A stretch of DNA of 53,413 bases, taken from positions 20,638-74,050 of the forward strand of contig LXQE01000166.1 in assembly GCA_003326195.1 (NCBI GenBank), read 5' to 3'. Made by a program: the position numbers and the translations under genes. Shown piece after piece: positions 7,362 to 17,000 of this stretch. How positions within the stretch are numbered: the first letter of the stretch is position 1; each line of letters opens with the position of its first letter. The notes beneath the pieces are model-generated. The model worked only from the letters and a program-made list of their open reading frames with translations, was not told where the DNA came from and searched no databases. Source of the DNA: Nostoc punctiforme NIES-2108 (GTDB taxonomy: Bacteria > Cyanobacteriota > Cyanobacteriia > Cyanobacteriales > Nostocaceae).

Positions 7362-9668
7362 ATGGAACTTAAAATCCAATTCAATCCTTGTTATTCTGTT
7401 CAAACTATAGAAGCAGACAATATCTTTTTTTTATCAGAAAGAGAAAAAGTCTGGTTAAACGATCATCTTTCTCATACTTTAGCTACTTTCATCGATGGCG
7501 ATCGCAATATTGACGAAATTATTGATACCATTCAACAGTCGCTACTGCAAAATCCAAAATCTTTACAGTCAGCTACCACTTTTTTCCAAGAAGTTCTCAA
7601 TGTGAGTATTAAAGCCCAATATGCTTTATTACAAATGCAACAAAAGGGCTATCTTATTCAAGAAGATAACTCTCTCCCATCGCACTTAGAAATCTTCTGT
7701 CATCATCTTCATATTGCTCCTACAGTAGCCTGTCAAAGATTGCGATCGACTAAAGTAGCAGTAAAAGCATTAGGTTCAGTTGCTGCATCTAACTTGATTG
7801 CTGTGCTTGAGTCTCTCCAAATTCAAGTAGCAGATGCAGGTGATTTGACAGTAGTTTTAACCGATGATTATCTCAATCTTGAGCTAGATAAGTTCAATCA
7901 ACAAGCCTTAAAATCCCAATCTCCCTGGATGTTGGTTAAGCCGTTAGGGACAATAGTCTGGATTGGTCCTTTATTTAATCCTCAGAAAACTGGTTGTTGG
8001 AACTGTTTAGGCCAGCGTTTGCGAGAGAATAGACCGATTGAAGGGTTTATTGAGAGACAGAAGCAAATATCTTCCCCTTTAACTCCTCCTTTAGGATTTT
8101 TGCCATCTACAGTACAAACTGCTTTAGGGATGGCAGCCACAGAGGTATTTAAGTGGATTGTCCAAGGGGAAAATCAACAATTAGAAAGCAGTTTGATTGC
8201 TTACGATGCGATCGCACTGCAAACTCAAAATCATGGTTGGGTGAAGCGTCCTCAATGTTCTAGTTGTGGAGAGATGGTAAATGGGTTAACCAACAACCCC
8301 CTACCTATTGTTTTAGAACACCGCCAGAAAACCTTTACTGTCGATGGAGGACACCGTATTTGTTCGCCACAAGAAACTCTCAGGAAATATCAGCATCATA
8401 TTAGCCCCATTACTGGCGTTGTGCGAGAACTAAATAAAATTCCTGGGAATGGATTAACTCATAATTACATCGCTAAACATCATTTTCTCAGTGTTTTCGA
8501 CGATTGCGCTAGTTTGCGCCAAAATTTGGGGGGTAGAAGTGCGGGGAAAGGTAGGACTGACTCTCAAGCGATGGCTAGTGGTTTTTGCGAAGCAATTGAG
8601 CGATATTCTGGGGTGTTTCAAGGGTATGAAATTAGAGAAAAAGGCATTTACCAACAAATGGGAGAGAAGGCGATCCATCCCAATGTTTGTATGAACTTCA
8701 GCCAACAGCAATATCAGAATAGAGAGCAATGGAATGTTGAGTGTCAAGGTTGGTTTCAAAAAGTCCCCGAACCTTTTGATGAACAAAGAGAAATTGACTG
8801 GACTCCTGTTTGGTCTTTAACCCATCAGGAATTTAAGTATCTGCCAACGGCTTACTGCTATTATGGCTATCGACCGGACTATAAACCTGACTGTTGGGCT
8901 GATTCTAATGGATGTGCGGCGGGTAATACTCTTGAAGAAGCTATTCTGCAAGGGTTTATGGAGTTAGTAGAACGGGATGCTGTTGCGTTGTGGTGGTATA
9001 ACTCTCTGCAAAAGCCGCAAGTGGATTTAGATAGTTTCGACGAGCCTTATTTTCAAAGCCTGAAGCAATATTATCAAACTATTAATCGGGAACTTTGGGT
9101 TTTAGATATTACCAGCGATCTGAATATTCCTGTGTTTGCTGCTGTGACTCGAAGAAGCGATCGCTCTGTAGAAGATATTGTGTTGGGTTATGGCGCTCAT
9201 TTCGATGCCAAGATTGCTATTAGTCGAGCCTTGACTGAAGTTAACCAAATTTTACCTAACGTTTTATTTGCCAAAGCTGATGGAAGTACTCAATATCCCC
9301 CGTCAGCCGATCGCTTGGCGGTAGATTGGTGGAAAACCGCAACTTTAAGCGAGCAACCTTATTTAGTTCCAAGCCAGAGAATTGCTGCTAAAGTCACTGG
9401 CGATTATCGCGAAATGGCAAGTGACGATTTACTCGAAGATGTCAAGCTCTGTCAACAAATCGTTGAGAACAATGGTTTAGAAATGCTGGTTTTAGATCAG
9501 ACTCGTCCCGATATTGGACTGAGAGTTGCCAAAGTCATCGTTCCGGGAATGCGCCATATGTGGAAAAGGTTAGCACCCGGACGGCTTTATGAAATTCCGG
9601 TGAAAATGGGTTGGTTGCAAGAACCACTGACACAAGAGCAACTCAACTCTTTTCCCATGTGGATGTGA
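7362..9668 (+). CDS. Fused E1-like/YcaO cyclodehydratase (TOMM, PatD/TruD type)
   Basis: The 768 residues join two parts. Residues 1-320 form a precursor-binding, E1/ThiF-like domain with two CxxC pairs (CWNC near 211 and CSSC near 299) that would hold a structural zinc. Residues from about 330 form a YcaO domain with the ATP-site motifs SGFCEAIERYSG (near 408) and FMELVERDAVALWW (near 535). Such fusions turn Cys, Ser or Thr of ribosomal peptides into azolines using ATP, as in cyanobactin PatD/TruD (about 780 residues). The C-terminus ends SFPMWM, without the Pro-rich PxPxP tail common in the family. No protease, oxidase or obvious precursor lies next to it, so the product is unknown. Confidence 0.88.
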   Translation: MELKIQFNPCYSVQTIEADNIFFLSEREKVWLNDHLSHTLATFIDGDRNIDEIIDTIQQSLLQNPKSLQSATTFFQEVLNVSIKAQYALLQMQQKGYLIQEDNSLPSHLEIFCHHLHIAPTVACQRLRSTKVAVKALGSVAASNLIAVLESLQIQVADAGDLTVVLTDDYLNLELDKFNQQALKSQSPWMLVKPLGTIVWIGPLFNPQKTGCWNCLGQRLRENRPIEGFIERQKQISSPLTPPLGFLPSTVQTALGMAATEVFKWIVQGENQQLESSLIAYDAIALQTQNHGWVKRPQCSSCGEMVNGLTNNPLPIVLEHRQKTFTVDGGHRICSPQETLRKYQHHISPITGVVRELNKIPGNGLTHNYIAKHHFLSVFDDCASLRQNLGGRSAGKGRTDSQAMASGFCEAIERYSGVFQGYEIREKGIYQQMGEKAIHPNVCMNFSQQQYQNREQWNVECQGWFQKVPEPFDEQREIDWTPVWSLTHQEFKYLPTAYCYYGYRPDYKPDCWADSNGCAAGNTLEEAILQGFMELVERDAVALWWYNSLQKPQVDLDSFDEPYFQSLKQYYQTINRELWVLDITSDLNIPVFAAVTRRSDRSVEDIVLGYGAHFDAKIAISRALTEVNQILPNVLFAKADGSTQYPPSADRLAVDWWKTATLSEQPYLVPSQRIAAKVTGDYREMASDDLLEDVKLCQQIVENNGLEMLVLDQTRPDIGLRVAKVIVPGMRHMWKRLAPGRLYEIPVKMGWLQEPLTQEQLNSFPMWM

Positions 9669-9686
9669 GGTTTTCTTTACTGAATA

Positions 9687-9797
9687 ATGTTATTTTTCAT
9701 GAGTTTTTTTATGAGTTATGGAATGAGTTTTATGAGTTTCACAGCTAAGAGAAAAACTAATATCAAAGGTAGTTCACTGCGATTGAAGCTCACGTTC
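9687..9797 (+). repeat. Met-Ser-Phe repeat block, copy A
   Basis: Eighteen bases after the YcaO stop, a frame starts MLFFMSFFMSYGMSFMSF. The first 18 codons are almost the same as in copies B (21934) and C (25060), and similarity fades by about 9790 (TNIKGSSL against TNIKSNSL). The frame runs on into the LysM gene, but that later part is probably not coding. It might be the start of a small peptide gene or just a tandem ATGAGTTTT-type DNA repeat. Confidence 0.4.
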
Positions 9798-9886
9798 CGC
9801 ACCCTCAAATGTCACAAACTGAAGGAAAGAATAAAAGCTTTAAAACCGCAATTTGATGCAAATCTCAATCTGTTAAGGAGAAAAAC

Positions 9887-10045
9887 ATGGCACAACAATA
9901 CACTGTTCAAGCGGGGGACACATTATTTAGCATTGCGCAACACTTTTATAAAGATGGCAATCTATGGGGTAAGATTTCTACAGCAAATAACAATGTGAAC
10001 CCTAATAGTTTACAAACTGGTATTGTACTTCAAATTCCTGATTAG
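9887..10045 (+). CDS. Small LysM-domain protein (52 residues)
   Basis: This short gene starts at an ATG placed six bases after a strong AAGGAG. The product begins MAQQYTVQAGDTLFSIAQHF and ends TGIVLQIPD, which is one complete LysM module and nothing else. LysM modules bind N-acetylglucosamine-containing polymers such as peptidoglycan and are also used as structural modules in phage-tail-like particles. There is no signal peptide. A hairpin that may end the transcript follows at 10089. It sits between the YcaO gene and a lipoprotein gene, so a link to either is only positional. Confidence 0.75.
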   Translation: MAQQYTVQAGDTLFSIAQHFYKDGNLWGKISTANNNVNPNSLQTGIVLQIPD

Positions 10046-10088
10046 AACACCTGCGAAATAGCTATTACTAGCAGTAGTTACTAGGAAT

Positions 10089-10121
10089 GCAGAAGGTTAG
10101 CCAAGCAAACTAACCTTCTGC
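10089..10121. terminator. Perfect 12-bp hairpin after the LysM gene
   Basis: GCAGAAGGTTAG pairs perfectly with CTAACCTTCTGC across a nine-base loop. No run of T follows, so it may be a transcription barrier or mRNA-stabilising hairpin rather than a strict intrinsic terminator. Confidence 0.55.
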
Positions 10122-10220
10122 AACTATAACTAACCAGTCAGGCAATTTACATCAGATCACTTTCAATTCCAAAATTCCTGACCAGTGTATTCCGTAATCT
10201 TTAAGATTCATTGAAAAATT

Positions 10221-11261
10221 ATGCGACCGAAAGTAATACTGGCTTTAATTCCTATTTACTTTCTTTTTGGTAGTTGCAAAAATGACGATTTAGAAGCAGC
10301 TAAGTCATTTGCTACTTTATCCGAAGACCTAGCAATTGCCAACAAGCAAATATCAGCTGATATCTATGCTTCCTGCGCTCGAACTGCAAGTTGGGAACCT
10401 CTAGGAACACTCGACAGTCGAGAAAACATGCAAAAACTATTGGATGTGTGCGATAAATCGTACCGCCAAAATTCAGAAAATACTGAAATTGCTGGCAGTG
10501 TTTTAGTCAATTATGTTGCAGCAGTTGGAAATTTAGCGACCACAAATGAAAATGGCTTTACTCCTAAGCTCAACCAAATTTCAGAAACTTTAGGCAATCT
10601 TGACATCAATGGGCAGAAAATTAATGAAAATGCTCGTCAAGCAGGGTTTCAGATTGTTGACTTTATTACTAATTTTCTAGTTAATGATTTTCGGCGGCGT
10701 AATTTAAAACTCGCTATTGTCTGCACAGATCCAGCTATTCAGGAATATTCTGCAAACCTGTCTAATTTCATTAATTCATCCTATACCGATTATTTACTTA
10801 ATCAGGAAATCAAGCAGATTAATGAACATTTTGGTTTCTATATAAATCAGGTGAATCAACGATTAATGGGATTATCTGGCTCAAAAAATAATCCACAAGA
10901 TTTTAACACACTTCAAGAACGACAAACTTTATTAGAAGAACAATATCGAGCAGAAATTAACAAAGTTCTTGAACGTAAAAAAGAGGGTGCAGCATATGTA
11001 GCAACTATTCGTTCTACCGCAGATTTTCACAGCGAATTGAAACAAATTTTCAATGGAAATCGTAAGGAGATTTCACCAAAACAAATTCAAGCATGTAATA
11101 AATATCGCTCCAATAAGGAAAGCCAAAATGTTCAAAACACTGATAGACAGAATGATTCCTGGAATCAAGAAATTACTAGCTCAGAGTTAAAGCAAGCTAA
11201 GAAAGCAACCAAGGAATACATTGACAAAGTTACTCCTCTACTTCAGAAAATTCAAGATTAA
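10221..11261 (+). CDS. Putative lipoprotein of unknown function
   Basis: The N-terminus (MRPKVILALIPIYFLFGSC) is a short basic stretch, a hydrophobic core and a cysteine at residue 19, which fits a lipoprotein signal peptide (lipobox FGSC). The mature 328 residues are mostly predicted helical, with Asn/Gln/Lys-rich stretches and no recognised domain. An internal segment QTLLEEQYRAEINKVLERKK looks like a coiled coil. It would be anchored on the outer face of the cytoplasmic membrane or on the outer membrane. The next gene follows after 40 bases in the same direction and is likely co-transcribed. Confidence 0.6.
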   Translation: MRPKVILALIPIYFLFGSCKNDDLEAAKSFATLSEDLAIANKQISADIYASCARTASWEPLGTLDSRENMQKLLDVCDKSYRQNSENTEIAGSVLVNYVAAVGNLATTNENGFTPKLNQISETLGNLDINGQKINENARQAGFQIVDFITNFLVNDFRRRNLKLAIVCTDPAIQEYSANLSNFINSSYTDYLLNQEIKQINEHFGFYINQVNQRLMGLSGSKNNPQDFNTLQERQTLLEEQYRAEINKVLERKKEGAAYVATIRSTADFHSELKQIFNGNRKEISPKQIQACNKYRSNKESQNVQNTDRQNDSWNQEITSSELKQAKKATKEYIDKVTPLLQKIQD

Positions 11262-11301
11262 TTAACAATCTAACCCTTTGGAAATTAAGGAAAGGTAAAT
11301 T

Positions 11302-11670
11302 ATGGCTAATAAGGAAAACTTAGAAGAGATTCGTCAGACTGTAACTAAAGCAATTGATGTTGCTAAAGAAAAGGCTAACAATGCTTTAGAATCTGGAATA
11401 ATTTCTGATTCAGAATGGCAAAAAGCAAAAGATGAATGGGGAAAATGGGAAACAATAGAAAGTGAGATAAATGGGAATATTTTTAATGGAACACTTAATA
11501 ATATTCTCAACAATGATCTTAACAGTCCTCGTTCCCAAATTGAGCAAGCTACAAATCGTCTGAATAAGTCTGCTGGCAAAATTGAGGATTTTAATAATTT
11601 TTTATCAGCAATAAATAATGGTTTAAAACTTGTTGTTAATACCATCAAGCCCTTTTCACCGATTGTTTGA
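11302..11670 (+). CDS. Small helical protein of unknown function
   Basis: AAGGAAAGG stands about seven bases before the ATG. The 122 residues are hydrophilic and mostly helical, beginning with NLEEIRQTVTKAIDVAKEKA. They lack cysteines, signal peptide and membrane segments. No family was recognised. It follows the putative lipoprotein by 40 bases and may be its soluble partner. It was considered as a precursor for the YcaO enzyme but has no Cys/Ser/Thr-rich core at its end. Confidence 0.5.
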   Translation: MANKENLEEIRQTVTKAIDVAKEKANNALESGIISDSEWQKAKDEWGKWETIESEINGNIFNGTLNNILNNDLNSPRSQIEQATNRLNKSAGKIEDFNNFLSAINNGLKLVVNTIKPFSPIV

Positions 11671-11802
11671 TAAAAATAGAGCTGACGCAACTGACACGTA
11701 AAACTGTAAGATGTGTGAAACTACGAAAAAATTTCAGCGTAGTAATCAGACTTGTAGCGTTACGCACCAACTCCCAATTCCAAGCCAGATTGATTAAAGA
11801 TC

Positions 11803-12891
11803 ATGCTAAACGGATATTCGATTATTGATGCGGATTCCCACGTTATTGAACCTCCCAGTATGTGGGCTGAATATCTCGAACCAGAATTTAAACAGTTTGC
11901 TCCTTCAGCAGACATGAAAATTCAAGGGGAAGACATTATAAAAAAAGTCTCTAGGCAAGTTCGAGATAAGGGGAATAAGCAGATGATGGAAGCTCATCCT
12001 AATGCTTATTTCCAAGGCTACAAAGTTGAGTCTCACGTTCAAGAGATGGTGCAGATGGGGATCGATCTGGCATTCCTTTATCCAACTTATGGATTGTGGC
12101 TTTGGGCGATCGATACTATGCAACCAGAAGTTGCTGGCGCTTTTACCCGTGCTTACAACAATTGGTTAAAAGACTTTTGCAGCTACGATCCAGATAGGTT
12201 GAAGGGGGTAGGAGCAATTAATCTGCACGCACCAGAGTCAATGGTGCATGAATTGCATAGAATTGTCGATTTTGGCTGGAAAGCGGTGTTTTTACGCCCT
12301 AACCCCGTCAAAGGAAGACTATTGAGCGACTCTGCTTACGAGCCTTTTTGGACAGAATGCGAACAATTAGGCATAGCAGTAGGCATTCACGAAGGGACTC
12401 ACAGTCGTTTGCCAACTACAGGTACAGAAAGGTTTAACACTCGTTTTGCTACCCACGCTTGCTCTCATCCGATGGAACAGATGATGGCTTTATTAGCGTT
12501 GATTGAAGGAGGGGTATTAGAACGTCATCCAAAACTGAAAGTAGCTTTTCTGGAGTCCGGTTGTGGCTGGCTTCCTTACTGGCTATGGCGACTAGATGAA
12601 GAGTATGAAAATTTAGCTTGGGAGGATACAATTCATGATAATGTCAAAATCAAGCCATCAGAGTATTTTCGTCGCCAGTGCTTTATTGCCATAGAGCCTT
12701 CAGAACCATTACTGGCTCAGGTGATTGAATATATTGGCACGGACAATTTAATCTTTGGTTCGGATTATCCCCATATGGATCATAAGCCGAACATTGTTGC
12801 AGAGATGGTAAAGCTTGAGGAAAAATTATCGAAAGAAACTGTGCAAAAGATTCTTTGGGATAATCCTTGTCGTTTTTACAACTTATCTTAA
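11803..12891 (+). CDS. Amidohydrolase-2 family metal-dependent hydrolase
   Basis: The 362 residues form an ACMSD-like TIM-barrel amidohydrolase. The first metal site is in IIDADSHVIEP (D9, D11, H13), and further candidate ligands lie in VGIHEGTH, ATHACSHPMEQ and the late FGSDYPHMD, where the aspartate is usually catalytic. Members hydrolyse or decarboxylate small molecules, and some act in ribosomal-peptide pathways, for example the amidohydrolase of bottromycin clusters. It lies 2.1 kb after the YcaO gene and 16 bases before the next gene, so a peptide-processing role is possible but only inferred. Housekeeping members of this family are also common. Confidence 0.8.
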   Translation: MLNGYSIIDADSHVIEPPSMWAEYLEPEFKQFAPSADMKIQGEDIIKKVSRQVRDKGNKQMMEAHPNAYFQGYKVESHVQEMVQMGIDLAFLYPTYGLWLWAIDTMQPEVAGAFTRAYNNWLKDFCSYDPDRLKGVGAINLHAPESMVHELHRIVDFGWKAVFLRPNPVKGRLLSDSAYEPFWTECEQLGIAVGIHEGTHSRLPTTGTERFNTRFATHACSHPMEQMMALLALIEGGVLERHPKLKVAFLESGCGWLPYWLWRLDEEYENLAWEDTIHDNVKIKPSEYFRRQCFIAIEPSEPLLAQVIEYIGTDNLIFGSDYPHMDHKPNIVAEMVKLEEKLSKETVQKILWDNPCRFYNLS

Positions 12892-12906
12892 ATTGAGAAA
12901 AAGATA

Positions 12907-14007
12907 ATGAATCAAATCAACGTTAGTGGAGTCCTTGGTAGTGGAGATGCACTTTATCCAGGACAGTGGTATGAAGCGAATACCTATTACCAAATATTGA
13001 AGGTCGAACCTGCTAAAAACGATGAACTAGCAAGGAGAAAAGGTCAAAATATAAAGACAACCATATTAGCGCGAAAGAGAAATTCGATAGATACTAACCA
13101 GCCAGAAAACGATAGTTTTGATTCTTTGGAATTAGATCGCGAGACGATAGAAAAATTGAGAGACTATCCTAAAAAAGGTGATGAGAATAAGCTATCTTCA
13201 TATTTACCTTTCCCAGGAGCTGTTTTTCCAACAGATTTTATTAAAACCTTATGCAATGATAGTTTTGATCAAACTAAGCTAAATCAAACTGAGCTAGGTA
13301 ATTTCTATCCATCAATGCGCGTCATATTACAAGGTCGCAAGCTATCTCAATTAATTGCTAGAACTTGGTGGACTTATTTGGAAGCGAAAAAAACTGATGA
13401 CTGGAATAACTTTATTAATGGTGAGTGGGACAAGATTCGCTCTGAAATTCTGGATGGTCTTATAGCTAGAGAAATTTTTCTTTTTGCCGGAAGTTCTCCT
13501 CCTGACAACCCTAATCCCGATGATAAAACAATTTACGAGCCACTAAAAGCTCAAGATGATACTAGCAAAGGGGCAAGATTTTTGATTTTGCCTACCAGTA
13601 AGGCTTGGCAAGGAATTACGTTGTCTCTGTTGTCTTCGGGACAGGCATATTATTGTAACGAAAAAGGTAAATACCACCAAGTTGGTGAATCCATTCTTAG
13701 TACAGGTGAAATAGTCTTTAATTACAGCTTAGAAGTAGATTGGACTATATTTCAAGGACAATTCAAGGAATTAATTACAAGTCAGGAATCACCTTGGATG
13801 CTTTATCAAGTTGCCATGCCTTATCCTCCCATACCTTCTTCAGAACAGCTAGATCCAAGTGACATAAAAAAATGGGCAGATGCACCAGTAATTGAAGGGG
13901 AATTTCCTTTTTATAAAAAGAAAAATCGATTGGGTCAGGAAGTTTATTTGATAGATGTGGATTATTTTAAACCTCCTTATCCTTATATTCCGGTCAGTTC
14001 CAGCTAA
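12907..14007 (+). CDS. Unknown 366-residue protein
   Basis: It starts 16 bases after the amidohydrolase stop, following AATTGAGAAAAAGATA, and is probably co-transcribed with it. The sequence is soluble with no signal peptide. A helical middle segment (RVILQGRKLSQLIARTWW) precedes a beta-rich second half that ends in Pro/Tyr-rich DYFKPPYPYIPVSSS. No conserved domain was recognised. A hairpin follows at 14041 and seems to close this transcript. Confidence 0.5.
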   Translation: MNQINVSGVLGSGDALYPGQWYEANTYYQILKVEPAKNDELARRKGQNIKTTILARKRNSIDTNQPENDSFDSLELDRETIEKLRDYPKKGDENKLSSYLPFPGAVFPTDFIKTLCNDSFDQTKLNQTELGNFYPSMRVILQGRKLSQLIARTWWTYLEAKKTDDWNNFINGEWDKIRSEILDGLIAREIFLFAGSSPPDNPNPDDKTIYEPLKAQDDTSKGARFLILPTSKAWQGITLSLLSSGQAYYCNEKGKYHQVGESILSTGEIVFNYSLEVDWTIFQGQFKELITSQESPWMLYQVAMPYPPIPSSEQLDPSDIKKWADAPVIEGEFPFYKKKNRLGQEVYLIDVDYFKPPYPYIPVSSS

Positions 14008-14040
14008 TTAAAAATATAGCTGAAAATTTATGCACAATGA

Positions 14041-14080
14041 TAAAATACTGGAAAGCCTGTAAAAAAAATCCAGTATTTTA
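14041..14080. terminator. 12-bp hairpin terminator-like structure
   Basis: TAAAATACTGGA pairs with TCCAGTATTTTA around a 16-base loop that holds eight A. The 3' arm ends in T-rich sequence. It lies 33 bases after the stop of the unknown protein and 12 bases before the kinase start, so it could both end the first transcript and influence the leader of the next. Confidence 0.6.
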
Positions 14081-14091
14081 TTAAACTTCCT

Positions 14092-17000
14092 ATGAATCGG
14101 CAGCCAGAAAAGATTCAAACAGACTACCAAATTATAAAAAAAATCTATGAAAGTGCTAATTCATTAGTCTACCGAGCCATTCTCAAGCCCGATAATCAAC
14201 TAGTTATTTTAAAGATACTTAAAGAAAACTACCCTACTCCCTCAGAATTGACTCGATACAAGCAGGAATATGAAGTTACCCGCTCCTTAAATACGCATGG
14301 AGTGATTAAAGCCTATGATTTGCAGCGATATGAAAATAGTCTAGTTATATTTTTAGAAGAATTTGGCGGTGAATCCTTAAAATTGTTAATGTGTAATCGC
14401 CAATTTACTCTCAAAGAATTTCTCTCTATCGCTATTAAAACTACTGAAAGTTTGGGGGCTATTCACGCAGCCAACATTATTCACAAAGATATTAACCCCT
14501 CTAATATTGTCTATAATCCAAAAACCAAACAACTCAAAATCATTGACTTCGGCATTTCCACTCGTTTATTGCGAGAAAATCAGACAGTTAGCAATATTGA
14601 GCGCTTAGAAGGAACTTTAGCTTATATTGCTCCAGAGCAAACAGGAAGAATGAATCGAGGAATAGATTACCGCAGCGATTTTTATTCGCTGGGTATCACT
14701 TTCTACGAATTGCTCACCAATAAACTGCCTTTTGCAACCACTGACTCTATAAAATTAGTTCATTGTCATATTGCTCAACAACCTGTTCCCCCACATGAAC
14801 TTATAGAAACGTTAAATTCAACGTCTCAACCAATACCTAAAGCTGTTTCAGACATTGTGATGAAATTGTTGGCAAAAACCCCAGAAGAACGGTACCAAAG
14901 TGCTTGGGGAATCAAAGCCGACTTGGAAACCTGTAGGGATCAGTTACAGAGTTTAGGGCAAATTGACGAGTTTTGTTTAGCAACTCAGGATATTTGCGAT
15001 CGCTTTGTTATTCCCGAAAAACTTTACGGTAGGGAAAAAGAAATTACACAACTATTAACTACTTTCGAGCGAGTTAGTCAAGGCAGCAGTGAGATAATGC
15101 TAGTTTATGGTTATTCAGGAATTGGCAAATCTGTCTTGGTTAATGAAGTTCATAAACCAATATTACGCCAGCGAGGATACTTTATTAGCGGAAAATTCGA
15201 TCAGTTGCAGCGAGATATTCCTTATGCGGCGATCAGTCTAGCCTTTCAAGATTTAATACGGCAGTTACTTACCGAATCTGAAGCAGCACTACAAACTTGG
15301 AAACGAGAACTTTTAGCAGCCTTAAATCCTAATGCTCAGGTTATCATCGATGTCATTCCTGAATTGGAACAGATTATTGATAAACAGCAGCCAGTTGAGC
15401 AATTAGGAGCAACTGAGGCTCAAAATCGATTTAATTTATTTTTTCAAAGATTTACTACTGTTTTCGCTCAAAAAGAACACCCTTTAGTTATCTTCCTCGA
15501 CGATCTACAGTGGGCAGATTTAGCATCCCTGAAGTTGATTGAGCTATTAATAACCGATGCTGACAGCCAATATCTATTAATAATTGGAGCTTACCGAGAT
15601 AATGAAGTTGATGCTACTCATCCTTTGGTGCAAACCTTAGAGCAAATCAGAAAAGAAGGTATTAGCGTCAAGAAAATCTCGCTGCAACCATTAGGAATTA
15701 AATATATCAATCAATTAATTGCTGATACTTTAAGCTGCTCAATAGAAAAATCAAAAATCATAGCAGAGTTAGTAACCAATAAAACTCAAGGAAATCCTTT
15801 TTTTTTAACTCAATTACTCCAATTTATGTACAAAGAAAAGTTTTTTCATTTGGATAGTAATAAAAAAATTTGGGACTGGAACATAGAGAAAATTAAAAAA
15901 GTAAAAATCACTGATAATGTAGTTGAATTAACTATTGCCAAGATTAATAAATTGGATGAAAAAACTCAGACTATTTTGAAATTAGCTGCTTGTATTGGCA
16001 ACCAATTTAATTTAGAAGTTCTCTCCATTATCAATAATCAATCTCAAATAATTACAGCAAGAGAACTTCAGCCAGCACTAGAGTCAGGTTTGATTTTACC
16101 CTTGAGTAATGACTATAAAATAGCTCTACTTTGGGATCAGGAAGAAATATCAAGGGATACTTCAGAAATATCCGATGCCTTTATTCCTAAAATTCCCGAA
16201 GATATCCCCTATAAATTTTTGCATGACCGAGTTCAGCAAGCTGCCTATGCTTTGATTCCAGAAACAGAGAAAAAAGCAGTTCATCTGCAAGTAGGTCGTC
16301 TCCTACTGAAAAATACAAAAGATGATGAATTGGAGGAAAATATTTTTGATATTGTCAAGCAACTAAACGAAGGATCTGAATTAATTACTGAGCAATCGGA
16401 AACGGATAAGTTAGTAAGATTAAATCTTCGAGCAGGCAAAAAAGCGAAAGCATCAACAGCTTATCAACCAGCTCTAAAATATCTAGAAACTGGGTTAGGA
16501 TTTTTAGCATCAAATAGCTGGAATAAACATTATAAATTAACTTTAGAACTCCATGTAGAAACTTTAGAAGGACTTTATTTAAATACAAAGTATGCTCAAG
16601 TGGAAGAGCTAGCTGTAAAGGTTTTGCAAGAAACTCAGAATAATTTAGATCGAGTTAAAGTATACGAAGCTTTATTGCTTGTCTACTATGCAATTTTTGA
16701 GCCACAAAAAGCAATAGATACTGCCTTAGAATATTTAGCAGAACTAGGCGTATGTATCTCTCAAAAAGACAATGGGAGCAAATTAGAAAATAGAATTCTA
16801 CAAGAACAAAAATATTTAAAATTGCTATCGAAAGGAAAAAAAATTGAAGAATTAGTTAATCTTCCTACAATGGTCGCTCAAGATAAACTAGTAGCTCTAC
16901 AAATATTGCAGCATATTTTTGGTGCTACTACTACTACAAAATTTGCATTACATATTGAGATAATTTTTGTGCAACTTCATCTCTTGATTAAATATGGGAA

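Noticed and set aside
9687..9998. A 103-codon frame spanning the Met-Ser-Phe block and the LysM gene
   Set aside because: Only its first 18 or so codons recur in other copies. The later part lies out of frame over the well-supported LysM gene, which has its own strong ribosome-binding site.
9887..10045. Treating the small LysM protein as part of the injection system
   Set aside because: The operon has its own LysM hub protein at 40358, and this one lies 15 kb away in another transcript.
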